Assembly (NCBI GenBank): GCA_963715675.1
Contig: OY970265.1
Span: forward strand, 1,922,001-1,986,000
DNA length: 64,000 bases
From: DASVWZ01 sp963715675
GTDB lineage: Bacteria > Acidobacteriota > Terriglobia > Terriglobales > Acidobacteriaceae
Direction: 5' to 3'
Shown here: positions 28,710 to 37,192 of the stretch, one piece after another
How the letters are laid out: every line of letters starts with the position of its first letter
Position numbering within the stretch: position 1 is the first letter of the stretch
Program-made: the position numbers and the translations under genes
Notes under the pieces: generated by a model
Database searches by the model: none
What the model was told of the DNA's origin: nothing
What the model saw: the letters and a program-made list of their open reading frames with translations, nothing else

Positions 28710-30099
28710 GGAGATCCTCGGAAATAGCTTCGACCCTATGCTTAGCATCCGCCAACGCCTGTCGGACCCTGCAGGGTGCCGTTCCTCCGGGCACGTCGTG
28801 GATGGAGAGCACCGCGTTGAGAGACAAGCAATCGTAGAAAACCTGCTCGAACTCTGAATTGAATGCCCGTAACTCCTCCAACGACAGATCCTGCAGTTCG
28901 CACCCTTTCTGCATGCACAACTGAACCGCTTTGCCGACTTGCTCGTGTGCCAACCGGGACGGTACTCCGCGGCCTACCAGGTACGTAGCCGCGGCCCACG
29001 CATTCATGAATCCCGTTTGCGCCGCTTGCTGCATGCGTTCGTCGTTGAATTCGACGGCTTTCATCCAGCCGGTGACCAGCGGAAGCAGGCTAAGAACGGT
29101 TTCGGCGGCATCAAAGAACGGCTCCTGCGTTTCTTGCAGGTCCTTGTTATAGGCGAGTGGTAGTCCCTTCAACGCAACCAGCAGGGTCGTCGCGCTTCCG
29201 ATCACGCGCGCCGCTTTTCCACGGGTCAATTCCAGCAGGTCCGGATTCTTCTTTTGCGGCATGGCACTGCTGCCGGTCGAGTAGGCTTCCGGCAGATGCA
29301 CGAAACCGGATTCCTCCGAGGAAAAAATAATCATCTCTTCCGCCCAGCGGCTCAAGTGCAGGGCGAGCAGTGAAAGAGCGTTCACAAACTCCAGAACGAA
29401 ATCCCGATCGCTGGTCGCGTCCATGCTGTTGGCGGTGAATCCGTCGAAAGCCAGATCAGCCGCCATGGCTCGGCGGTCAATTTGCAAGGTGGCGCCGGCG
29501 ACTGCACCCGATCCCAGCGGACACACATTCAGCCGCTTGCGGCAATCGGCAAGCCGCTCCGCATCGCGCAAACACATCTCAACGTAAGCCAGCAGCCAAT
29601 GTGAAACTAACACGGGCTCCGCACGTTGCAGATGGGTATAGGCCGGCATGGCAGCGTCCCCAGCGTCATCGGCCCGAGACAGCAGTACCCGCGCGAACTC
29701 GGCGAGATCGGTCCGCAGTTGATCAATCGCGGTCCTCCCATATAAACGAAGGTCGGTCGCAATTTGCTCATTCCGACTGCGTCCGCTGTGCAGTTTGTGC
29801 CCTGACTCTCCGACCAGCGCTACCAGATGCTTCTCGACAAAGTGATGCACATCTTCGGCTTCGCTGTCCTCGAGAAATGTCGGGGACGTTGTCGCCAGGT
29901 CTCCAATTTTCTCCAAGCCTTGCAGAATCGTGATCAGTTCATCGGACGACAACACCCCAGCAGTCTGCAATGCGCGCGCATGGGCGCCACTCGCCGCGAT
30001 TTCATACTTCAAGAGCCGGCGGTCGAACTCAAAAGATCTCTGCCAACGCTCGAACTCGGGATCGAGCGACTGCCGGAAGCGCCCCGACCACATCTTCAT
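28696..30099 (-). CDS. argH: Argininosuccinate lyase
   Basis: Cleaves argininosuccinate to arginine and fumarate, the last pathway step. The fumarase/aspartase superfamily signature GSSAMPQKKNPDLLELTRGK is intact, as are TRSRNEQ-type residues (SGRSRNEQIATDLRLY) and AYTHLQRAEPVLVSHWLLAY. Length 467 is typical. The start overlaps argG by 4 bp (ATGA). It opens MKMWSGRFRQSLDPEFERW, a classic ArgH start. Confidence 0.97.
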   Translation of the reverse strand: MKMWSGRFRQSLDPEFERWQRSFEFDRRLLKYEIAASGAHARALQTAGVLSSDELITILQGLEKIGDLATTSPTFLEDSEAEDVHHFVEKHLVALVGESGHKLHSGRSRNEQIATDLRLYGRTAIDQLRTDLAEFARVLLSRADDAGDAAMPAYTHLQRAEPVLVSHWLLAYVEMCLRDAERLADCRKRLNVCPLGSGAVAGATLQIDRRAMAADLAFDGFTANSMDATSDRDFVLEFVNALSLLALHLSRWAEEMIIFSSEESGFVHLPEAYSTGSSAMPQKKNPDLLELTRGKAARVIGSATTLLVALKGLPLAYNKDLQETQEPFFDAAETVLSLLPLVTGWMKAVEFNDERMQQAAQTGFMNAWAAATYLVGRGVPSRLAHEQVGKAVQLCMQKGCELQDLSLEELRAFNSEFEQVFYDCLSLNAVLSIHDVPGGTAPCRVRQALADAKHRVEAISEDLHAHA

Positions 30100-31301
30100 C
30101 GCGCCACCTCAGTGCGGGCTCGCGCTCGCGAACGGGATGGAAGCCCGAGGATGCGAATGAAACCCGCCGCATCCTGCTGGTTGTAGCTCTCCCCCATGGT
30201 GAACGAGGACAAATCGGTGTTGTACAGTGAGTACTCCGACTGGCGGCTCACCACAGACACGTTGCCCTTATATAAGGACAGCGTAATCGTCCCGGTCATA
30301 TCTTTCTGGGTGGTTTCGACGAATGCATCGAGCGCCTCCCGTAGCGGCGTGAACCACATTCCGAAATACGCCAGTTCCGCGTACTTCAGCCCGATGTGCT
30401 GCCTGAAGTGCACCACATCACGTTCCAAACAGAGAGACTCGAGTTCCCGGTGCGCGGCAACCAGGAGGGTTCCCCCAGGGGTTTCGTAACATCCGCGGGA
30501 CTTGATTCCCACAAAGCGATTCTCCACCAGATCCACCCGGCCGACCGCGTTGCGTGCTCCGATTTCATTCAGCAACTCGACCAGCGATACTGGATCCAAT
30601 TTCACGGCGTTCACTGAAATTGGAGCTCCCTTTTCGAAACCGATCTGTACCTGCTCTTCGCGATCCGGTGCCTGCTGAGGCGAGAGAGTGAACTGCCAAG
30701 TGCCCGGCGAAGGCGCGTTGCCTGCGTCCTCAAGTTCTCCACCCTCGTGGCTGACGTGCCAAAGATTGCGGTCGCGGCTGTGAATCTTCTCCCGGCTGGC
30801 TTCCACGGAAATGCCGCGCTGTTCGGCGTAGTCGAGGCAATCCTCGCGCGACTTTAACGACCACTCGCGCCAGGGCGCAATCACTTTCAACTCCGGCGCT
30901 AACGCCTGATAGGCCAGTTCAAAGCGTACCTGGTCATTGCCCTTGCCGGTGCATCCGTGCGCCACCGCGGTGGCGCCCTCCCGCAGTGCTACCTCCGCCT
31001 GGTGCTTCGCGATAACCGGACGAGCCAGCGATGTGCCCAGCAGATACTTGTGCTCGTACACTGCGCCAGCTTTCAAAGCTGGGAACACATATCCGGTAAG
31101 GAATTCCTCGCGCAAATCCTCCACCACCACGTGGCTGGCACCGGTTGCATAGGCTTTCTGGACGACGGCCTCGATGTCGTCTCCCTGTCCGACGTCTCCC
31201 ACCATGGCGATCACATCGTAGTCGTAGTTCTCTTTCAACCAAGGAATGATGATTGATGTGTCTAACCCTCCGGAATATGCAAGCACGACTTTCTCACGCA
31301 T
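30096..31301 (-). CDS. argG: Argininosuccinate synthase
   Basis: ATP-dependent joining of citrulline and aspartate. The ATP-binding motif VVLAYSGGLDTSIIIPWL follows directly after ATG 31301, which has AGGAG upstream; the open frame extends 32 codons further but that part is out of family. GCTGKGNDQVRFE and the ending region with ESYNQQDAAGFIRI are conserved. 401 residues, normal. The start overlaps the argF stop by 8 bp. Confidence 0.96.
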   Translation of the reverse strand: MREKVVLAYSGGLDTSIIIPWLKENYDYDVIAMVGDVGQGDDIEAVVQKAYATGASHVVVEDLREEFLTGYVFPALKAGAVYEHKYLLGTSLARPVIAKHQAEVALREGATAVAHGCTGKGNDQVRFELAYQALAPELKVIAPWREWSLKSREDCLDYAEQRGISVEASREKIHSRDRNLWHVSHEGGELEDAGNAPSPGTWQFTLSPQQAPDREEQVQIGFEKGAPISVNAVKLDPVSLVELLNEIGARNAVGRVDLVENRFVGIKSRGCYETPGGTLLVAAHRELESLCLERDVVHFRQHIGLKYAELAYFGMWFTPLREALDAFVETTQKDMTGTITLSLYKGNVSVVSRQSEYSLYNTDLSSFTMGESYNQQDAAGFIRILGLPSRSRARARTEVAR

Positions 31302-32271
31302 GCGCGCTCCTGGCTGGCAGTTTGCTTTCCCCGCCGAGCAACAAGTAAAGAATGGCTTTCTGCACGTGCAGGCGATTCTCAGCCTGATCGAAGACAACCG
31401 ACCGTTCCGAGTCCATCACGTCATCCGTAACCTCCTGACCGCGATGGGCTGGCAGGCAATGCATGAACACGGCGTGCGGAGCGGCGTCCGCCGCCAGGTC
31501 AGTGTTCACCTGATACGACTGAAAGATCTCTGCCCGTTCATCCGCCTCGTGCTCCTGCCCCATGCTGGTCCACGCATCGGTATAGACAGCGTCGACACCG
31601 GCAACAGCCTCCCGCGGGTCTGAAAGAAGCTCGATCCCCGCTCCCGTCTGTCGTGCGATCTCTTCCGCATCCGCAACAATTTGCGGATCGGGACGGTAGC
31701 CTGCTGGTGTAGCAACACGAATCCTCGAGCCTAAACACGCGCAGGTGAGCAGCAAAGAGTGCGCCACGTTGTTGCCATCCCCAACGTACGCCACACAGAT
31801 TTTCCTAAGATCGCCGAAGCGTTCTTGCAGAGTCAAGTAGTCGGCCAGGGCCTGGCAGGGATGTTCCAGATCGCTCAGCGCATTAATGACCGGGATCGAA
31901 GCATGCTCGGCCATCTCCTCAATCGTCTGCTGGACGAAGGTGCGCAGCACAATGACGTCCACCCAGCGCTCCAGGTTATGAGCGACATCGCTCAGTTTCT
32001 CGCGGGCATCAATCCGGCTGTGGGTCTGGTCGACAAAATAGGCCGCCCCCCCCAAGCTCACAATACCTGCTTCAAAAGTGAGCCGCGTCCGCAAAGATGG
32101 CTTCTCAAAAAACATCACCATCTGCTTACCAGCGAGCACCTGCCGGAAGTCTGCGGGACGCGACTTCATCAGTCCAGCAAGCTGAAGAACGGCTTGGACG
32201 CCATCTGGTCCAAGATCGCGCGTCGATAGCAGATCGCGCCCCAACAATTCGCCTGAAGCTCGCGATGGCAT
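31294..32271 (-). CDS. argF: Ornithine carbamoyltransferase
   Basis: Makes citrulline from ornithine and carbamoyl phosphate. It has the carbamoyl-phosphate loop KPSLRTRLTFEAG, the HPCQALADYLTLQE motif, and the ornithine site MHCLPAHRGQEV. DAWTSMGQE is also typical. Start taken as ATG 32271 (325 residues, normal for the family); the same frame is open back to 32994 only because it shadows argD. A 29-bp gap separates it from argD, and the ribosome binding site is weak. OTCase is preferred over the N-acetylornithine enzyme because argJ is present. Confidence 0.95.
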   Translation of the reverse strand: MPSRASGELLGRDLLSTRDLGPDGVQAVLQLAGLMKSRPADFRQVLAGKQMVMFFEKPSLRTRLTFEAGIVSLGGAAYFVDQTHSRIDAREKLSDVAHNLERWVDVIVLRTFVQQTIEEMAEHASIPVINALSDLEHPCQALADYLTLQERFGDLRKICVAYVGDGNNVAHSLLLTCACLGSRIRVATPAGYRPDPQIVADAEEIARQTGAGIELLSDPREAVAGVDAVYTDAWTSMGQEHEADERAEIFQSYQVNTDLAADAAPHAVFMHCLPAHRGQEVTDDVMDSERSVVFDQAENRLHVQKAILYLLLGGESKLPARSAHA

Positions 32272-32300
32272 CGCGGGCTTTGGGTTCAGTAACTGGCTGT

Positions 32301-33554
32301 TCAATTCTTGCTCCTTGCTGTGGAGTTTTGAGCTTTGCCGATCGCCGCGAACGAGATGCTGGAAGACAAGGCTGCATCCAGTTCCCGGATCACGCGATCG
32401 ACGTGTTTTCGCTCGATGATGTAAGGCGGCAGAAAACGCAGCACGGTCTCGTGGGTGCGATTGATGAGAACTCCGTGTTGCATCAACTGGCTGACGATGA
32501 ATTTTGCCGCGTCGGCTGAGTCCATTTCCATGCCGAGCATCAGGCCCATGCCGCGAACCTCGCGGATACAACTGTGCTTGCTTTGCAGCGACTCCAGCTG
32601 TCCGCGGAAATAGCTTCCAACCTCGCGAACCTGCGGCAGCAACTTCTCGATCATCCGCAACGCTTCGATCGCCACCGCACAAGCCAGCGGCCCTCCCCCG
32701 AACGTCGTTCCATGCATGCCCGGGTGCATGGCGGTGGCAACCTGGTTCGCCGCAAGAATTGCCCCCAGAGGCAACCCTGCCGCGAGCGGCTTGGCCACCG
32801 TGACGATGTCGGGACTCACGCCATAATGTTGATAAGCAAAATGCCGTCCGGTGCGGCCCAGACCACATTGGATCTCGTCGAGAATCAGCAAGGCGCCGCT
32901 GCTCTCCGACAGCTTTCGCGCAAGTTGCAAAAACTCCCGGCTGACCGGACGAACTCCGCCCTCCCCTTGAATTGTCTCGATGCAGATCGCGCATACGCGG
33001 CCGTCAAACTTCCGCCCGAGATCGTCGCCATCATTGAACCGAACAAAACTTACCCCAGGCAGAAGCGGCGCGAAAGGATCGCGGTACTTCGCCTGCCCTG
33101 TGGTTGCCAAGGAACCGAACGTCCGGCCATGAAATGAGTTGTCGAGAGCGAGAATGCGCCACTTCGGTTTGTGACCGTTGGTGTTTTGCACGCGGGCATA
33201 AAGACGGGCAAACTTCAGCGCCCCCTCCCACGCCTCCGTTCCGCTGTTGCAGAAGAAAGCACGATCTAGCCCTGAAATCTGCGTCAACCGTTTGGCAAGT
33301 TCCGCCTGGTGCTCGTGAAAGAACAGATTTGAAACGTGGATCAGACGGGATGCCTGGCGCTTGAGCGTCTTTTGGATCGTGGGGTGCCCATGGCCGAGCG
33401 CATTCACTCCAATTCCGCTCAGAAAATCGAGATAGCGACGACCGCGTGAATCCCACAGGTAGACGCCGCGTCCGCGCTCAAACAGGATCTTGTGACGATC
33501 GTAGGTCGGAAGCAGCAGTTTCTGTTCAGAATGAATGACTGACGCCAGGTTCAT
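32301..33554 (-). CDS. argD: Acetylornithine aminotransferase
   Basis: PLP-dependent class III aminotransferase that makes N-acetylornithine. The PLP lysine lies in DIVTVAKPLAAGLPLGAILA, and FFCNSGTEAWEGALKFARLY and LILDEIQCGLGRTG are hallmark segments. ATG 33554 overlaps the argB stop (ATGA) and has GAGGTGATC upstream; the open frame continues to 33944 only as a shadow of argB. 417 residues. It could also serve as succinyldiaminopimelate aminotransferase, as in other bacteria. Confidence 0.95.
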   Translation of the reverse strand: MNLASVIHSEQKLLLPTYDRHKILFERGRGVYLWDSRGRRYLDFLSGIGVNALGHGHPTIQKTLKRQASRLIHVSNLFFHEHQAELAKRLTQISGLDRAFFCNSGTEAWEGALKFARLYARVQNTNGHKPKWRILALDNSFHGRTFGSLATTGQAKYRDPFAPLLPGVSFVRFNDGDDLGRKFDGRVCAICIETIQGEGGVRPVSREFLQLARKLSESSGALLILDEIQCGLGRTGRHFAYQHYGVSPDIVTVAKPLAAGLPLGAILAANQVATAMHPGMHGTTFGGGPLACAVAIEALRMIEKLLPQVREVGSYFRGQLESLQSKHSCIREVRGMGLMLGMEMDSADAAKFIVSQLMQHGVLINRTHETVLRFLPPYIIERKHVDRVIRELDAALSSSISFAAIGKAQNSTARSKN

Positions 33555-34336
33555 GCGCAGATCACCTCGGTTCCGCAGGAAACCTTGGCGAGATGGAATT
33601 GGGACAACACTTCGGCGTGTGCGGCCGGCAAGATACGCACTCTTCCCACACCTTCTTGCAAGGCATGGCGGCAGGCGTCGAGCTTGGGTAACATTCCGCC
33701 CGCGACCACGGCATCGGCCACCAGAACTCCCGCTTCTTTCGTGCTGAGACGAGGAATCACCGCTCCCGCCGCGTCCTTCACCCCAGCCACATCCGTCAGG
33801 AAGAAGAGCGTATCCGCGTGGCATGCGGCCGCACACGCCGCGGCCATCTCGTCGGCATTGATGTTGTAGTACTCGCCGTCCGCGCCCAACGCTACTGACG
33901 ACAACACCGGAATTCCACCTTCGCCCCAGATCGCTTCCATCCACCGCGGCTCGACCGAACAGATCTCCCCCACAAAACCCAGATCGTGTCCAGGCGTTTG
34001 CTTCTTGCGGGCGCGGAAAGCCATGCCGTCTCCTCCGCAGAGGCCGACGGCCGGCAACCCCGCTGCGCCCAATGCCGCCACCAGGCTTTTGTTCACCATC
34101 CCCGCCAATACCATCAGGGCTATGTCCCGCGTCTCCGCATCCGTCACGCGCAGACCATTGATGAACTCGCTTTTCTTGTCCAGCAGCTTGAGCGCCCGGG
34201 TAAGCGCGCTTCCGCCGCCGTGCACCACAGCCACGTGATGGCCGTCCCCGGTCAACTCAACGATCGACCCCACGCACTTCCCCAGCGTCGATGGATCTTC
34301 CAGCGCCGCTCCACCGATTTTCACGACGATCTTCAC
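33551..34336 (-). CDS. argB: Acetylglutamate kinase
   Basis: Phosphorylates N-acetylglutamate. The start is a GTG that overlaps the argC stop (GTGA) and is preceded by GAGGAAGG; it opens directly with KIVVKIGGAALEDP, the amino-acid-kinase nucleotide-binding motif. HVAVVHGGGSALTRALKLL and YNINADEMAAACAAA are further family motifs. 261 residues is normal. The longer open frame upstream (to 34576) lies inside argC and is not coding. Confidence 0.95.
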   Translation of the reverse strand: MKIVVKIGGAALEDPSTLGKCVGSIVELTGDGHHVAVVHGGGSALTRALKLLDKKSEFINGLRVTDAETRDIALMVLAGMVNKSLVAALGAAGLPAVGLCGGDGMAFRARKKQTPGHDLGFVGEICSVEPRWMEAIWGEGGIPVLSSVALGADGEYYNINADEMAAACAAACHADTLFFLTDVAGVKDAAGAVIPRLSTKEAGVLVADAVVAGGMLPKLDACRHALQEGVGRVRILPAAHAEVLSQFHLAKVSCGTEVICA

Positions 34337-35379
34337 TGCAGGCCTTCCTCCTCGTTCCACCCGCACATCAGGTTCATGTTCTGGACCGCTTGTCCGGCCG
34401 CGCCTTTGAGCAGGTTGTCCACACAGGAAATCAGCACCAGGCGCTGGCCGTCCTCCGCCAGACAAAAGCCGAGGTCGCAGTAGTTGGTGTGCAGAGAAAA
34501 CTGGATTTGCGGAAGCTGTGGAGTCGCAAACACCCGCACCCAGCGCTTGTCGGAATAGAAGCTGCGGAAACAGCATTCGACTTCCGCCGCCTTCATCGGG
34601 CGATTCAAGTACACATACACCGTCGAAAGAATTCCTCGCGGAATGGGAAGCAGATGGGGAGTGAAAATCAACTCGCGGGACTCCAAGTTGAGCTGCTCAA
34701 GCATCTCGCCCACATGACGATGACCGAAAACCGAGTACGCGGAAAGATTGTCCGCCACCGACACAAAATGGGTGCGTGAACTCGGCTCTTTCCCCGCCCC
34801 GGATACGCCGGACTTCGAGTCAGAGATGATTCCACGCTCACGGTCGACCATGCCCGCATGAAGCAGCGGCGCTAGAGCCAGAATCACCGAAGTCGCGTAG
34901 CAACCCGGATTCGCCACCAGAGCCGCGTCTGGAATCTGGTCACGGTTCAACTCCGGCAGGCCGTACACCGCCTTCTCCGTCAGTTCAGCGGCGCTCACGG
35001 AGTCGGCATCCTGAAATTTGTAAATCGCCCGGTTCTGCGCCTGCTTTAACCGCCAGGCGCCGCTCAAATCAATCACGCGAAGACCTTCCGCCAAAGCTTC
35101 GGGGGCTAGAGCACGGGAGGTCTCGTGCGGCGTAGCTAGAAACAGCAACTCCACTCCCAGTCGCCTCACTTCCGGCCAGGAAAAAGGTTGCAGCGGATAG
35201 CCTCCGTGTCCCGACAAAGCGGGAAATACGTCGGCCTGATTCACCCTCTCGTGATCGCTGTTGGTGCGGCCCAGCAGGACCGGCTTCTCCAGCCGCGGAT
35301 GCCGGGAGAGAATCCGCGTGAGTTCAAGGCCGGAATAGCCGGTCGCACCCAGAATTGCTGTTTGAATTTTCCCCACCAT
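34333..35379 (-). CDS. argC: N-acetyl-gamma-glutamyl-phosphate reductase
   Basis: NADPH-dependent reduction of the acyl phosphate. N-terminal Rossmann motif AILGATGYSGLELTRILSRH, catalytic Cys in VANPGCYATSVILALAPLL, and the C-terminal SCVDNLLKGAAGQAVQN are all typical of ArgC. 348 residues. The ATG shares one base with the argR stop (TGATG), so translation is coupled. Confidence 0.96.
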   Translation of the reverse strand: MVGKIQTAILGATGYSGLELTRILSRHPRLEKPVLLGRTNSDHERVNQADVFPALSGHGGYPLQPFSWPEVRRLGVELLFLATPHETSRALAPEALAEGLRVIDLSGAWRLKQAQNRAIYKFQDADSVSAAELTEKAVYGLPELNRDQIPDAALVANPGCYATSVILALAPLLHAGMVDRERGIISDSKSGVSGAGKEPSSRTHFVSVADNLSAYSVFGHRHVGEMLEQLNLESRELIFTPHLLPIPRGILSTVYVYLNRPMKAAEVECCFRSFYSDKRWVRVFATPQLPQIQFSLHTNYCDLGFCLAEDGQRLVLISCVDNLLKGAAGQAVQNMNLMCGWNEEEGLQ

Positions 35380-35819
35380 CAGGCAAGCATCTCCTGGATG
35401 CGAGCCGCCAGCTTGTGCGCCCCTTTATTGTCTGGACAAACAATCAGAATCGTGTCATCTCCCGCCACCGTACCGATGGCTTCCGGCCATTCCTTCTCAT
35501 CCAGCGCCGCCGCCACGGGCTGGGCACTCCCCACACTGGTTTTGATGACCAGCAGGTTCTGGGCTGGACGCACATCCAGCACGAACTCGCGGACCAGGCG
35601 CGAGACCGGCGGCAGCGCCGGAGTTGGACTCTCGATCGCAGCCACCGCGTAGCCGTTGGACGTCTTAACCAGCCGCATGTCGTGGATGTCCCGTGACAAT
35701 GTCGCCTGCCCCACTTTGAACCCCCGCTTGCGCAACAACCGCTGCAAGTCCTGCTGGCTGGCAACCGGCTCCTGCTTCAGCAATCCCAGGATGGCCCGTT
35801 GGCGCAAGGTCTTATTCAT
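35379..35819 (-). CDS. argR: Arginine repressor
   Basis: 146 residues: an N-terminal winged helix (RQRAILGLLKQEPVASQQDL, then RKRGFKVGQATLSRDIHDM) and a C-terminal arginine-binding hexamerisation domain with GTVAGDDTILIVCPD. It is the first gene of the arg operon and sits next to a palindromic operator with ARG-box-like half sites, so autoregulation and arginine-dependent repression of the operon are likely. No clear Shine-Dalgarno sequence precedes its ATG. Confidence 0.95.
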   Translation of the reverse strand: MNKTLRQRAILGLLKQEPVASQQDLQRLLRKRGFKVGQATLSRDIHDMRLVKTSNGYAVAAIESPTPALPPVSRLVREFVLDVRPAQNLLVIKTSVGSAQPVAAALDEKEWPEAIGTVAGDDTILIVCPDNKGAHKLAARIQEMLA

Positions 35820-35822
35820 AAT

Positions 35823-35886
35823 GAATACTTATCCATAATGATGGATAAGTATTCGCCTATAGTAAAGGGTTTCCAAAACCTGTCAA
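35823..35886 (-). promoter_or_regulatory. Promoter and ArgR operator of the arginine operon
   Basis: On the minus strand TTGACA (35881-35886) and TACTAT (35859-35864) are spaced by 16 bp. Just downstream is a perfect inverted repeat, GAATACTTATCCAT at 35823-35836 and its complement at 35841-35854, with a 4-bp spacer. Each arm resembles an ARG box (TGAATA..TATTCA type, one or two mismatches), giving two adjacent boxes as ArgR usually needs. The operator covers the expected transcription start, a good position for repression. Confidence 0.85.
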
Positions 35887-36034
35887 GCAGAAAACGAGGT
35901 GGGTCACGCCTCTGCCACCGGAGGAACTCAGGTTGCCGTGTGACCAGGCAGCGCAAAGCCAAGCGGAACGGTCGCCCATCCCGCCAACGCTGGAGCCGTG
36001 AACTGATATATTGCTTTCAAGCGCTGCATGCCCG

Positions 36035-36122
36035 CCCGGGTGGCGAAACTGGCAGACGCACGGGACTTAAAATCCCGGGTTCCGAAAGGAACGTACCGGT
36101 TCAATTCCGGTCCCGGGCACCA
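36035..36122 (+). tRNA. tRNA-Leu (UAA anticodon)
   Basis: An 88-nt sequence with acceptor stem GCCCGGG/CCCGGGC, anticodon stem CGGGA/TCCCG around the loop CTTAAAA (anticodon TAA), a long variable arm (GGTTCCGAAAGGAAC) as expected for a class II tRNA, the T-loop GGTTCAATTCC, and an encoded CCA end. It reads UUA and probably UUG. Confidence 0.97.
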
Positions 36123-36295
36123 TGGTTTGAATCATTCACACACTCAGGCGAGGGCTCTGCCGATAGGGCTTCTTGCCTTAACGTCCGTGAGCCGTGCCGG
36201 TTGAATTGCCTCTTGCGAGTATGCCTTCGCGTGAACAGCAGTTCCCGCCGCCCGGATCGAGCGGCGGGCCTCCGCTGGCTCAGACAGGTCCGATG

Positions 36296-37021
36296 TTAGT
36301 CTGTGCCGTTGCATGCCGGACCGTTCACCCTCTGGTGGTGGGAAATCGCGATCCCACCATTACTGGTCAGTGCCTTGCCGCGAAAGATCCGGCCGTTGAG
36401 CTTGATGTCACTCAGCGCCAGGATCTTTCCAACAAAATTGTTGCCGGTCCCAATCGTGGCGGAGGAAGCAACCTGCCAGTACACATTGCACCCTCTTTCT
36501 CCGCTTTTCCAGAGTGGCAGCGCCCCGTGTCCCAGAAGCATGACCACCTTGGAGTTCGGGGAAGTCGTTAGAGTACTGCCGATCTGGAAAACCCACTGCG
36601 AAGCGGGATTTCCCTGAGCGTCCAGTGTCAAAGTGCCGGTCAATTGGGCGGACGACGAAAAGCAGTAAACTCCAGGCCCGAGTCTCATTCCGCCCAGGTT
36701 CTTTCCGCTGAGGTCGGTGTCGCACGTCGCGCCCGCCGCCTCACTGTATGCCGTAGTCAGATCCTGCTGCGCCTGCTCCGTCAAAGAGTTGCAATCGAGG
36801 AACAAGTCGCCCTTCACTTGAGATTGCGTGAGTCCGGACACAGTGCATGTTGGATAACTACCTACATCGCCAATGATGTAAGTCTCTCGGCTGACGTTGG
36901 TGATGCCGGAGGCGCCCAACAAGGCGAAATTGTCAGCTGCTCCCAGATTAATGTTCACTTGGGCATAAGCGCCAATTCCCAACATCGACAGAACCACGAA
37001 ACAAACTGCAACGGCTTTCAT
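36296..37021 (-). CDS. Secreted ice-binding-like protein (DUF3494)
   Basis: 241 residues from ATG 37021, preceded by AAAGGAAA; the frame is open to 37114. A signal peptide (AVCFVVLSMLGIGAYAQV) is followed by a DUF3494 domain: NFALLGASGITNVSRETYII, GDVGSYPTC, LGPGVYCFSSSAQLTGTLTL, and WQVASSATIGTGNNFVGKIL. In this family the discontinuous beta-solenoid binds ice or acts as an adhesin module. Cys-rich parts may form disulphides. It is monocistronic, just after the tRNA. Ice binding itself is not shown by the sequence. Confidence 0.85.
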   Translation of the reverse strand: MKAVAVCFVVLSMLGIGAYAQVNINLGAADNFALLGASGITNVSRETYIIGDVGSYPTCTVSGLTQSQVKGDLFLDCNSLTEQAQQDLTTAYSEAAGATCDTDLSGKNLGGMRLGPGVYCFSSSAQLTGTLTLDAQGNPASQWVFQIGSTLTTSPNSKVVMLLGHGALPLWKSGERGCNVYWQVASSATIGTGNNFVGKILALSDIKLNGRIFRGKALTSNGGIAISHHQRVNGPACNGTD

Positions 37022-37192
37022 GACATTTCCTTTCAATTGAGTTTTCCGGCCGGAGTGAACTGAGCTTATCACTTGGCAGAATCCATCAACAGCATTCTTC
37101 GCACGGCTGTGCAATATTGATCACCAGCCTTCGGAAACTTCTGGAATTGTTGCCGGGCGCCATTTGGATCCAGGTGTTGGATCCTGGCTGAG

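Noticed and set aside
32304..32994. N-terminal extension of argF by about 240 codons
   Set aside because: This part lies inside argD in a different phase and has an Arg/Gly-rich composition; OTCase homology begins at ATG 32271.
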